From NCBI RefSeq assembly GCF_000982955.1, contig NZ_KQ058856.1, positions 1 to 50,800 of the forward strand: a stretch of 50,800 nucleotides of DNA, given 5' to 3'. This document shows, piece after piece, positions 15,355-23,071 of this stretch (the stretch's first letter is position 1; each line of letters starts with the position of its first letter). A model generated the notes under the pieces. It was not told where the DNA came from. It saw only the letters and a list, made by a program, of their open reading frames with translations, and ran no database searches. This stretch comes from Micromonospora sp. HK10 (GTDB lineage: Bacteria; Actinomycetota; Actinomycetes; Mycobacteriales; Micromonosporaceae). Position numbers and translations under genes: made by a program.

Positions 15355-16871
15355 CAGCCCTCGCCCATCCGCAGGTGCACGGCCTCGGCGATGTCGTCGC
15401 CGTCCGGCCGGTCCCGCCCGTCCAGGTCGGCGATGGTCCAGGCGAGCCGGACCACCCGGTCGAACCCCCGGGCGGAGAGCGAACCGGAGTCGAGCCGCCG
15501 GCGCAGTTCCCGGATGTCCCGCCCGGGCAGCTGCCAGGGCGGGCGGCGCAGGTAGGGGCCGGGGACGTCCGCGTTCACCCGGTGGCCGGTGCTCGACCAC
15601 CGGTCGGCGGCGGCCCGGCGCGCGCCGGCCACCCGGTCGGCCACGGCGGCCGAGCACTCGGGCGGGGTACCGGTCGCCAGCAGCTCCGCGGCCCGTACCG
15701 GGTGCAGGCGTACCTGCAGGTCGACCCGGTCGAGCAGCGGCCCGGAGAGCCGGCCCAGGTAGCGCCGGCGGGCCAGCGGAGTGCATTCGCAGTCGAGGTC
15801 GCCGGACGGCTTGGCGCAGGGGCACGGGTTGGCGGCCAGCACCAGTTGGGTCCGGGCCGGGTATTCGGTGGCGCCGTGCGCCCGGGTCACCCGGACCCGG
15901 CCGCTTTCCAGCGGCTGGCGCAGCGCCTCCAGGGCCGCCTTGCTGAACTCGGGCGCCTCGTCGAGGAAGAGCACCCCGCGATGGGCCAGCGACACCGCCC
16001 CGGGACGGGCCAGGCCGGAGCCCCCACCGACCAGGGACGGCACCGTGGCGGTGTGGTGCGGTGCCTGGAACGGCGGACGGCGCAGCAGCCGTCCACCGGG
16101 CGGCAGCAGACCGGCGATGGAGTGCAGTGCGGTGACCTCCAGCGCGGCATCGTCGTCCAGCGCCGGGAGGATCGACGGGAGCCGCTCGGCCAGCATGGTC
16201 TTGCCGGCGCCAGGCGGGCCGAGCAGGGCCAGGTGGTGCCCGCCGGCGGCGGCCACCTCCAGCGCCCGGCGGCCGAACCCCTGACCGGCCACGTCGGCCA
16301 GGTCGGGGCCGCCGGGGGCGGTGGGCGGCTCGGCGGCCGGTGGCGGCAGCAGCGGCGTGCCGTCGCGGACGAAGGCCACCAGGCGGTGCAGCGTGTCCAC
16401 GGCCCGGACCCGTACGCCGGGCAGCACGGCCGCCTCGGCGGCGTTGGCGGCGGGCACGACGACGCGGTCCAGGCCGGCGCGCGCGGCGGCGGCGACCATC
16501 GGCAGGACACCGCGCACCGGGCGGACGGCGCCGTCGAGGCCCAGCTCGCCGAGGATCACCGTCCGGTCCAGCGGCAGCAGCGGCAACTCGCCCGAGCCGC
16601 CGAGCACGGCCACCGCGATGGCCAGGTCGAACGCCGAACCGTACTTGGGCAGGGTGGCCGGGAGCAGGTTGAGGGTGATCCGGCGGTTCGGCCACTTCTG
16701 GCCCGAGTTCACGACCGCGGCCCGGACCCGGTCCCGGGCCTCGTGCAGGGCCGTGTCGGGCAGGCCGGAGATGACCACGCCCGGCAGCCCGGCGGCCAGG
16801 TCGGCCTCCACCTCCACCACGTGTCCGGTCACGCCGACCAGCCCGACGCAGAGCACCTTGGCGTAGCTCAT
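15354..16871 (-). CDS. YifB/ComM family Mg-chelatase-like AAA+ ATPase
   Basis: A 505-residue ATPase; ComM acts as a branch-migration helicase in natural transformation. The N-terminal ChlI-type domain begins MSYAKVLCVGLVGVTGHVVE, the Walker A is GPPGAGKTMLAERLPSI (near residue 223), the Walker B is GVLFLDEAPEF, and a C-terminal Mg_chelatase_C region contains LSARGFDRVVRLAWTIADL. The start is one base after the yraN stop and its own stop overlaps dprA. It likely forms one transcript with both. Confidence 0.95.
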   Translation of the reverse strand: MSYAKVLCVGLVGVTGHVVEVEADLAAGLPGVVISGLPDTALHEARDRVRAAVVNSGQKWPNRRITLNLLPATLPKYGSAFDLAIAVAVLGGSGELPLLPLDRTVILGELGLDGAVRPVRGVLPMVAAAARAGLDRVVVPAANAAEAAVLPGVRVRAVDTLHRLVAFVRDGTPLLPPPAAEPPTAPGGPDLADVAGQGFGRRALEVAAAGGHHLALLGPPGAGKTMLAERLPSILPALDDDAALEVTALHSIAGLLPPGGRLLRRPPFQAPHHTATVPSLVGGGSGLARPGAVSLAHRGVLFLDEAPEFSKAALEALRQPLESGRVRVTRAHGATEYPARTQLVLAANPCPCAKPSGDLDCECTPLARRRYLGRLSGPLLDRVDLQVRLHPVRAAELLATGTPPECSAAVADRVAGARRAAADRWSSTGHRVNADVPGPYLRRPPWQLPGRDIRELRRRLDSGSLSARGFDRVVRLAWTIADLDGRDRPDGDDIAEAVHLRMGEG

Positions 16872-16872
16872 C

Positions 16873-17232
16873 TCAGAACGCGCCCTTCAGGTGCTCGACC
16901 CGCGCCGGCCCGGCGGTGGGGAGCCGGACGGCGAGGACGTCGAAGCGGACCTCGTCGGCGTGGGTGCCGGTCTCGGCCAGCCAGCGCGCGGCCAGCCCGC
17001 GCAGCCGCCGTGCCTTCGCCGGGACGACCGCCTCGGCGGGGGTGCCGAAGTGGTCGGTGCGGCGGGTCTTGACCTCGCAGAAGGCGAGCACCTCGCCCTC
17101 CCAGGCGATGATGTCGATCTCGCCGTCGGCGCACCGCCAGTTGCGGGCGACCGGGCGCAGCCCTGCCTCGATCAGGTGCCGGACCGCGCACCGTTCGCCG
17201 TACGCGCCGACGGCCTGGTTCCGCTTCGTCAT
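16873..17232 (-). CDS. UPF0102 family protein YraN
   Basis: A 119-residue member of the Holliday-junction-resolvase-like endonuclease superfamily. The family core is visible: GAYGERCAVRHLIEAG, ARNWRCADGEIDIIAWEG and VLAFCEVKTR, the GEID...EVK pair matching the PD-(D/E)XK arrangement. Activity is not established for the family. The ATG at 17232 (MTKRNQAVGAYGE) gives the standard length; longer in-frame starts add low-complexity sequence. Confidence 0.92.
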   Translation of the reverse strand: MTKRNQAVGAYGERCAVRHLIEAGLRPVARNWRCADGEIDIIAWEGEVLAFCEVKTRRTDHFGTPAEAVVPAKARRLRGLAARWLAETGTHADEVRFDVLAVRLPTAGPARVEHLKGAF

Positions 17233-17362
17233 GGCGACGACGGTGCCGCGTGCCGGGCGGTGGGGTGCTCCGGCGCCGCCCGCCTGTGGATGACGGGGCG
17301 GGCTGTGGACGACCGGACGATCTTGGGTCTGGTGTGCTACAGCGCCGGCTGGTTTGCCCTTG

Positions 17363-17371
17363 TGGCAGGAT
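17363..17371 (+). promoter_or_regulatory. Candidate -10 element of the VOC gene (TGGCAGGAT)
   Basis: TGGCAGGAT ends six bases before the ATG at 17378, consistent with a leaderless transcript, and is one of five such elements in the window. The gap also contains TGTGGAT and TGTGGAC close to 17285-17311, which resemble DnaA-box cores. Confidence 0.4.
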
Positions 17372-17377
17372 CGCCGG

Positions 17378-17788
17378 ATGCTGCGACTCACCGATTTCAT
17401 CATCGACTGCCCGGACCCGATGGAGCTGGCGGCCTTCTACGCAGCGGTGACGGGCCGCCCGGTCAAGGAGGGCAGCGACAGCGACTGGGCCGGTATCCGG
17501 TTCGGCGAGATCGAGTTGGCCTTCATCCGGGTGGCGGACTACCGCGCCCCGCGGTGGCCCGACGGCGAGCACCCGAAGCAGTTCCATCTCGACTTCGAAG
17601 TCGACGACCTCGAGGCCGAGCAGAGCCGCCTCCTGGCCCTGGGCGCGACCCTGCGGCAGGACTTTGTCGGCCCCAACGGCTACGGCTGGCGCGTCTACAC
17701 CGACCCCGTCGGCCACCCGTTCTGCCTCTGCCGCAACAAGGGCGTCACCTGGACCGACCAGGGCCCGGTCTGGCCCACGGGCAAGTAG
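17378..17788 (+). CDS. VOC (glyoxalase/dioxygenase-like) family protein
   Basis: A 136-residue protein with the paired beta-alpha-beta-beta-beta modules of the vicinal-oxygen-chelate fold: TDFIIDCPDPMELAAFYAAV at the start and HLDFEVDDLEAEQSRLLALG in the second module, ending NGYGWRVYTDPVGHPFCLC. The family includes glyoxalases, dioxygenases and resistance proteins; this variant (glyoxalase-like domain) has no assigned substrate. Likely metal ligands are His in HLDF and Glu in GEIELAF, but the set is incomplete. Monocistronic, with a hairpin 10 bases after the stop. Confidence 0.85.
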   Translation: MLRLTDFIIDCPDPMELAAFYAAVTGRPVKEGSDSDWAGIRFGEIELAFIRVADYRAPRWPDGEHPKQFHLDFEVDDLEAEQSRLLALGATLRQDFVGPNGYGWRVYTDPVGHPFCLCRNKGVTWTDQGPVWPTGK

Positions 17789-17798
17789 GGCGGGTAGC

Positions 17799-17824
17799 GC
17801 CGGTCCCGGCGCGCCGGGACCGGC
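17799..17824 (+). terminator. Hairpin terminator after the VOC gene
   Basis: GCCGGTCCCGG (17799-17809) pairs perfectly with CCGGGACCGGC (17814-17824) across a CGCG loop. No T-tract follows, as is common for actinobacterial terminators. Confidence 0.65.
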
Positions 17825-17974
17825 ACCACGACCGATGCGGAACGTCGCCACCCGCCCCGGCGACCCGCCGGCCCGGCGTGCCGCCCCGGACACCGCGTCG
17901 AGCGGCATCGACCAGCGGCGATGCCGCTCGGGGTCGAATGGCGGACCGGGTTCCGGTCGCATACCGTGCCGGTC

Positions 17975-18925
17975 GTGGACGGACGACGGAGCTTTCCCGA
18001 GGATGAGCAGGGGTCGCGCTGGGGCGACCGGGGGTACGCCGAGCCGGACTGGCGGGCCGAGCCGCGGCACCGCGACGACGACTACCTCGTCCCCGAGCAG
18101 CGCGAGGGCTTCCGGTACGGCGAGCCCGGACCGTACGGCGGGGCCGATCCGCTGGTCGACGGGGCCGACGGTTACCGCCGGTCGCGCTGGACGGATGATC
18201 CGGACACCTCCACCGAGCTGCCGGGCGAGCGCGTCGGCCGGCGGGCCGCCCGGGAGGCTGCCGACCCGCTCGGCGGGGCCGCCCGGGAGGCCGGGCCGCT
18301 CGGCGCCGACCCGCTGCGGTCCGGCCCGCTCGGCGGCTACCCGATCGTGGAGCCGACCCGTCCGGCGGAGCCGGCCCCGGCGCCGGGCACTGCCGGGGAC
18401 CATCCGGCCCACGCCGGCGGTGCCGCGCTGCCGGGCGGTGACCGTCCCACCGGGGTGCCGGCCGGCGCGGAGCGCCCCGCGTACCCGGGGGCCACGCCGC
18501 TGACCGTCGGGGAGCGGCCCGGTGCCGAGGCGGCGCCCGGCCCGGTGCCGCACCCGCTGGAGCTGCCGACCGGCCCGATGCCGTCGGTGGCCCCCCGCCA
18601 GGACGCGGCGACGCCGGGCGACGGGGTCTACCGGACCCGGCGGCCGGTGCTGGCCGTGCTGCTGGCGGCGCTCGTGCTGGTCCTGGAGGCCCCCGCGCTG
18701 CGGGTGCTGCTGCACGGTCTGATCGGTGACCCGGTCTCCGCCTCGCACGTCGTGGTGGGCACGTTCCTGGTGGTCGGCCTGCCGATCTTCGGCGCCGGCC
18801 TGTACGGGTTGCGCACCGGTGGGCTGGCCCTCGCCGACGGCAGCCGCGGTTGGCTCCGGCCGCCGACCGCCTACCTGACCGTCGGGCTGGTGCTCTTCCT
18901 GGCCGCCGCGCTCGCCGCCCGCTGA
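17975..18925 (+). CDS. Membrane protein with long disordered N-terminus, function unknown
   Basis: A protein of about 316 residues. The first 215 or so are hydrophilic, rich in Arg, Asp, Pro, Gly and Ala, without recognisable domains. The last 90 hold three probable membrane helices: PVLAVLLAALVLVLEAPAL, VVGTFLVVGLPIFGAGLYGL and TVGLVLFLAAALAA. I do not recognise a family. GTG codons at 17966 and 17975 and an ATG at 17921 are all in frame; no ribosome binding site decides between them. A perfect hairpin follows the stop, so it is probably monocistronic. Confidence 0.65.
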   Translation: MDGRRSFPEDEQGSRWGDRGYAEPDWRAEPRHRDDDYLVPEQREGFRYGEPGPYGGADPLVDGADGYRRSRWTDDPDTSTELPGERVGRRAAREAADPLGGAAREAGPLGADPLRSGPLGGYPIVEPTRPAEPAPAPGTAGDHPAHAGGAALPGGDRPTGVPAGAERPAYPGATPLTVGERPGAEAAPGPVPHPLELPTGPMPSVAPRQDAATPGDGVYRTRRPVLAVLLAALVLVLEAPALRVLLHGLIGDPVSASHVVVGTFLVVGLPIFGAGLYGLRTGGLALADGSRGWLRPPTAYLTVGLVLFLAAALAAR

Positions 18926-18930
18926 CCCCG

Positions 18931-18963
18931 CGGACATACCTCCCCGATCCGGAGGTATGTCCG
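18931..18963 (+). terminator. Strong hairpin terminator
   Basis: CGGACATACCTCC (18931-18943) pairs perfectly with GGAGGTATGTCCG (18951-18963), with a 7-base loop, six bases after the stop of the membrane-protein gene. It is AT-richer than its surroundings and separates this gene from the rpsB region. Confidence 0.75.
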
Positions 18964-19327
18964 GAACCGGGACCCGCGGGACCGGCGGCCCGGGATCGGC
19001 GGCCCGGGGTCGGCGGCCCGGGACCGGCCGCGGTGGGCCGCCCGACCGCCGCCGGCGGTTCCCGTACCCCGGTGACCGGCCGGGCCCGACCGGTGGCCAC
19101 CTCCGGCGGTTCCCGCACCCCGGGACCGGGGCCGCGGGAGAGCGCGTACACTGGTCGACTGGCGACCGCCTCGCGCGGTCGACCTCGCGTGCCCTCTCCA
19201 CGGACCGCTCCGTGGGGCGACGGCCTCCCTGGTCCCGATCGTGTTCGGGTCCGTCATGGCCGCCGACCGGGCGCCAGGCGTCCGGCCGCCGGCCGGACGG
19301 GACAACCAGGGAAACTAGGAGTACCCC
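18964..19327 (+). promoter_or_regulatory. rpsB upstream region with repeats and a candidate promoter
   Basis: This 364-bp gap has no plausible gene. Its first part holds three near-identical 15-bp units (CGGCGGCCCGGG plus three bases, about 18973-19024) and a 21-bp direct repeat with one mismatch at 19052-19072 and 19103-19123, 51 bases apart. TACACT near 19148 is a good -10 hexamer. Transcription from there would give a leader of about 170 bases containing several inverted repeats, where control by ribosomal protein S2 is possible. TAGGAG ahead of 19328 is the ribosome binding site. Confidence 0.5.
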
Positions 19328-20194
19328 ATGGCCGTCGTGACCATGCGTCAGCTGCTGGAGAGCGGTGTCCACTTCGGGCACCAGACCCGGCGCTGGAACC
19401 CGAAGATGAAGCGCTTCATCTTCACCGAGCGCAACGGTATCTACATCATCGACCTGCGCCAGACCCTCGACTACATCGAGAAGGCGTACGACTTCGTGCG
19501 CACCACGGTGGCCGGGGGCGGCAGCATCCTCTTCGTCGGCACCAAGAAGCAGGCCCAGGAGGCCATCGCCGAGCAGGCCACCCGGGTCGGTCAGCCGTAC
19601 GTCAACCACCGTTGGCTCGGCGGCATGCTGACCAACTTCCAGACCGTGTACAAGCGGCTTCAGCGGATGAAGGAGCTGGAGGCCCTGGGTGACCTGAGCG
19701 GCACCGCCGCCGGTTACACCAAGAAGGAGACGCTCCAGCTCTCCCGCGAGAAGATCAAGCTGACGAAGACCCTCGGTGGCCTGCGCGACATGCAGAAGCT
19801 CCCGGCCGCGGTCTGGATCGTCGACACCAAGAAGGAGCACATCGCCGTCGACGAGGCCCGCAAGCTGGGCATCCCGGTGATCGCGGTGCTCGACACCAAC
19901 TGCGACCCGGACGAGGTCGACTTCCCGATCCCGGGCAACGACGACGCGATCCGCTCGGCCGAGCTGCTGACCAAGGTCGTCGCGGCCGCCGTGGCCGACG
20001 GTCTGATCGCCCGCTCCGGCCGGGGCCGGGGCGGCGACGAGAAGCCGGAGCCGGGCCAGGTCGGCGCGGACGAGCCGCTGGCCGAGTGGGAGCGCGAGCT
20101 GCTCGAGGAGCCGAAGAAGGCCGACGAGCAGCCGGCGGCCGCCGCCGAGCAGCCCGCGACCGCCGAGCAGCCGGCGACCGCCGCCGCGGAGTGA
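19328..20194 (+). CDS. rpsB: 30S ribosomal protein S2
   Basis: Small-subunit protein needed for binding of S1 and for initiation. Family segments: QLLESGVHFGHQTRRWNPKM, FVGTKKQAQEAI, VNHRWLGGMLTNF and IPVIAVLDTNCDP. At 288 residues it is longer than E. coli S2 because of an acidic Ala/Glu/Pro tail with EQPAT-type repeats, a common actinobacterial feature. TAGGAG lies 9 bases upstream of the ATG. It is followed by tsf, the universal pairing. Confidence 0.97.
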   Translation: MAVVTMRQLLESGVHFGHQTRRWNPKMKRFIFTERNGIYIIDLRQTLDYIEKAYDFVRTTVAGGGSILFVGTKKQAQEAIAEQATRVGQPYVNHRWLGGMLTNFQTVYKRLQRMKELEALGDLSGTAAGYTKKETLQLSREKIKLTKTLGGLRDMQKLPAAVWIVDTKKEHIAVDEARKLGIPVIAVLDTNCDPDEVDFPIPGNDDAIRSAELLTKVVAAAVADGLIARSGRGRGGDEKPEPGQVGADEPLAEWERELLEEPKKADEQPAAAAEQPATAEQPATAAAE

Positions 20195-20330
20195 TCGCGC
20201 CGTCGCGTCCCCACTGTCCGAATTTCCGGCCGGTGGGGACGCGACGGGTACGCCGGGCACAACCGGCCCGGATCCGGGTAACCGGCAGCCAGACCATCCC
20301 ACCGCAGTCTCAAACACCGAAGAGAGAGTC

Positions 20331-21161
20331 ATGTCCAACTTCACCGCCGCGGACGTCAAGAAGCTCCGCGACCTCACCGGCGCCGGCATGATGGACTCCA
20401 AGAAGGCGCTGACCGAGGCGGAGGGCGACTTCGACAAGGCCATCGAGATCCTGCGCGTCAAGGGCGCCAAGGACGTCGGCAAGCGGGCCGGCCGCACGGC
20501 CGCCAACGGTCTGATCGCGCACTCCGGCACCTCGCTGCTGGAGCTCAACTGCGAGACCGACTTCGTGGCCAAGAACGACGCCTTCATCGCCCTGGCCCAG
20601 CAGCTGGTGGAGCACGGCGAGCGCAGCGGCGTGAGCACCGCCGAGGAGCTGCTCGCCAGCACCATCGACGGCAAGCCGGTCGCCGACCTGATCCAGGAGC
20701 AGTCCGCCAAGATCGGCGAGAAGCTGGTGCTCAACCGCTTCGCCCGGCTGGAGGGCGGCACCACCGCCGTCTACCTGCACCGCAAGAGCCAGGACCTGCC
20801 TCCGGCCGTCGGCGTGCTGGTGCAGTACGCCGGCAAGTCCGACGAGGCCGGCGACGCGGACGCCCGCGGCGTGGCGATGCAGATCGCCGCCATGCGGCCG
20901 AAGTACCTGACCCGCGACGAGGTACCGGCCGACGTGGTCGAGTCGGAGCGGCGCATCGCCGAGCAGACCGCCCGCGAGGAGAACAAGCCCGAGGCGGCGC
21001 TGCCGAAGATCGTCGAGGGCCGGGTCAACGCCTTCTTCAAGGACTTCGTCCTGCTGGAGCAGGCGTCGGTCGCCGACAACAAGAAGACGGTGAAGCAGCT
21101 GCTGGCCGACGCCGGCATCGAGGTCACCCGCTTCGTGCGGTTCGAGGTCGGTCAGGCCTGA
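20331..21161 (+). CDS. tsf: Translation elongation factor Ts
   Basis: Nucleotide exchange factor for EF-Tu. The 276-residue protein begins with the UBA-like domain (VKKLRDLTGAGMMDSKKALT), contains the conserved TDFVAKNDAF motif and ends with the dimerisation domain and VTRFVRFEVGQ. The spacing of 136 bases after rpsB is typical. A perfect 14-bp stem hairpin lies 43 bases after the stop, which likely ends or attenuates the rpsB-tsf transcript. Confidence 0.97.
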   Translation: MSNFTAADVKKLRDLTGAGMMDSKKALTEAEGDFDKAIEILRVKGAKDVGKRAGRTAANGLIAHSGTSLLELNCETDFVAKNDAFIALAQQLVEHGERSGVSTAEELLASTIDGKPVADLIQEQSAKIGEKLVLNRFARLEGGTTAVYLHRKSQDLPPAVGVLVQYAGKSDEAGDADARGVAMQIAAMRPKYLTRDEVPADVVESERRIAEQTAREENKPEAALPKIVEGRVNAFFKDFVLLEQASVADNKKTVKQLLADAGIEVTRFVRFEVGQA

Positions 21162-21204
21162 TCCGCCCGCCGGGCGCGGACGCGACCGGCGGCAGGGAAA
21201 CGTC

Positions 21205-21252
21205 GACGAGGAGGCCGCCGGTGTACGTGACAGGCACCGCGGCCTCCTCGTC
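21205..21252 (+). terminator. Hairpin terminator after tsf
   Basis: GACGAGGAGGCCGC (21205-21218) pairs with GCGGCCTCCTCGTC (21239-21252). The stem can extend by CGGTG/CACCG with one bulged base. It is followed by ACATAGGGT, whose TAGGGT could be a -10 for pyrH. Confidence 0.7.
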
Positions 21253-21320
21253 ACATAGGGTCGGCAGCGGCAGTTACGCGGTACGGGCGCACGCGAGGTG
21301 CGCGACGGAAGGGGCGGCGG

Positions 21321-22088
21321 ATGACGCAGGTTGTGAGTGACCGGAGCCTGGCGGTGGACGATCCGACCGCCCCACCGCCCGGACGGGCCCGCCGGGTGGT
21401 GCTGAAGCTCTCCGGTGAGGTCTTCGGCGGCGGCGCGATCGGCGTCGACCCGGACGTCGTGCAGGGCATCGCCCGGCAGATCGCCACCGTGGTGCGCCGT
21501 GGCGTGCAGGTCTCCGTGGTGGTCGGCGGGGGCAACTTCTTCCGCGGCGCCGAGCTGCAGAAGCGGGGCATGGACCGGGCCCGGGCCGACTACATGGGCA
21601 TGCTCGGCACGGTGATGAACTGCCTGGCGCTGCAGGACTTCCTGGAGAAGGAAGGCATCGAGACCCGGGTGCAGAGCGCCATCACCATGGCCCAGGTCGC
21701 CGAGCCGTACATCCCGCTGCGGGCGATCCGGCACCTGGAGAAGGGCCGCGTGGTCATCTTCGGCGCGGGCGCCGGCATGCCGTACTTCTCCACCGACACG
21801 GTTGCCGCGCAGCGGGCGCTGGAGATCCACGCCGACGTGGTGCTGATGAGCAAGAACGGCGTGGACGCGGTCTACACCGCCGACCCGCGGATCGACCCGA
21901 CGGCGAGCAAGCTCGACTCGATCACCTTCTCCGAGGTGCTGCGCCGCAACCTGCGGGTGGCCGACGCCGCGGCGTTCAGCCTCTGCATGGAGAACGGCCT
22001 GCCGATGCTGGTCTTCGGCGCGCAGGGCGACGACACGATCGTCCGTGCCGTCGGCGGTGAGAAGATCGGCACGCTGATCACCGCCTGA
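21321..22088 (+). CDS. pyrH: UMP kinase
   Basis: Phosphorylates UMP to UDP in pyrimidine nucleotide synthesis; hexameric, usually regulated by GTP and UTP. The 255-residue product shows the amino acid kinase fold: VVLKLSGEVFGG, VSVVVGGGNFFRGAELQ, VVIFGAGAGMPYFSTDT and MSKNGVDAVYTADPR. An N-terminal extension of about 25 residues precedes the core. Start ATG at 21321 follows GAAGGGGCGG. It is placed between tsf and frr, the conserved order. Confidence 0.96.
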   Translation: MTQVVSDRSLAVDDPTAPPPGRARRVVLKLSGEVFGGGAIGVDPDVVQGIARQIATVVRRGVQVSVVVGGGNFFRGAELQKRGMDRARADYMGMLGTVMNCLALQDFLEKEGIETRVQSAITMAQVAEPYIPLRAIRHLEKGRVVIFGAGAGMPYFSTDTVAAQRALEIHADVVLMSKNGVDAVYTADPRIDPTASKLDSITFSEVLRRNLRVADAAAFSLCMENGLPMLVFGAQGDDTIVRAVGGEKIGTLITA

Positions 22089-22174
22089 ACGGCCCGGTCG
22101 AGCCGGCAGCGGTCCTCCGACAGCACAGCAGCAGTACAGCCCACCACGAGCTACAGAAGGAGGCGAGGAGACCG

Positions 22175-22732
22175 GTGATCGACGACACCCTCCTCGAGGC
22201 CGAGGAGAAGATGGAGCGTGCCATCGAGCACGCCAAGGAGGAGTTCGGCGGGATCCGTACCGGTCGCGCCAATGCCGCCATGTTCTCCCGGATCGTGATC
22301 GACTACTACGGCAGCCCGACCCCGCTGCCCCAGATGGCCTCCATCGGCGTTCCCGAGCCGCGCATGGTGATCATCAAGCCGTACGACAACTCGCAGCTCG
22401 GCGCCATGGAAAAGGCCATCCGCGACTCGGACCTCGGGGTCAACCCGAACAACGAGGGCAACCAGCTGCGCATCCTGTTCCCGCAGATGACCGAGGAGCG
22501 GCGGCGCGAAATGATCAAGGTCGCCCGGCACAAGGGCGAGGAGGCCAAGGTCGCCGTCCGCAACATCCGGCGCCGGGGCAAGGAAGAGCTGGACCGTCTG
22601 GTCAAGGACGGCGAGGTCGGCGAGGACGAGGGCCGGCGCGCCGAGAAGGACCTGGACGACCTGACCCAGCGCTACGTCGCCACGGTCGACGAGTTGGTCA
22701 AGCACAAGGAGAGCGAGCTGCTCGAGGTCTGA
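22175..22732 (+). CDS. frr: Ribosome recycling factor
   Basis: Together with EF-G splits the post-termination ribosome. The 185-residue protein carries family motifs: GIRTGRANAAMFSRIVIDYYG, PLPQMASIGVPEPRMVIIKPYD, NPNNEGNQLRILFPQMTEERR and LTQRYVATVDELVKHKE. GTG start with AAGGAGG 15 bases upstream and GAGGAGA nearer. PyrH lies 86 bases upstream, and cdsA follows after a 339-base gap. Confidence 0.97.
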   Translation: MIDDTLLEAEEKMERAIEHAKEEFGGIRTGRANAAMFSRIVIDYYGSPTPLPQMASIGVPEPRMVIIKPYDNSQLGAMEKAIRDSDLGVNPNNEGNQLRILFPQMTEERRREMIKVARHKGEEAKVAVRNIRRRGKEELDRLVKDGEVGEDEGRRAEKDLDDLTQRYVATVDELVKHKESELLEV

Positions 22733-23068
22733 GCGCTCGTACCCACGCGGACGGCACCGGTGTGCCGCCGCCCCGACGACGACTTCGGGCCCGGTCTCGG
22801 CGCCCCCTGCGGCTCTTGCCGGACGGGGTCGACCGGGCCGCCGGGAGCCGGCGCCCTCGGGGCGGCGGCCCCGGTGCCGCCGTCGTGGTGGGTGATCGTC
22901 CGCCGTGCCGGCTCACCGGGTGCAGTAGGCTCGGCACGATTCCCGGCCACCACCGGATGAACGGCGGGAATCGGCCGGCCGTCGGGCCGGTCAACCGGAG
23001 CAGTCGCGCCTGTAGGGGATGGTTTTGGTCTTGCGTCATGTGGCGGCACTCGCAGCGCGTACCGGTGC
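22733..23068. other. Gap between frr and cdsA
   Basis: No convincing gene is present. The sequence has GC-rich inverted repeats in its first half and a possible -10, TAGGCT at 22927-22932, in its second half. No -35 is evident. The frr operon may end here and cdsA may have its own promoter. Confidence 0.45.
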
Positions 23069-23071
23069 GTG

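Noticed and set aside
16868..20764. A 1298-codon minus-strand open frame, and similar long minus-strand frames at 40858-43899 and 44059-46911
   Set aside because: They lie antisense to well supported genes (yraN to rpsB, YhgE/Pip, the ABC exporter) and translate to low-complexity Arg/Gly/His/Gln-rich sequence, the usual shadow effect in GC-rich DNA.
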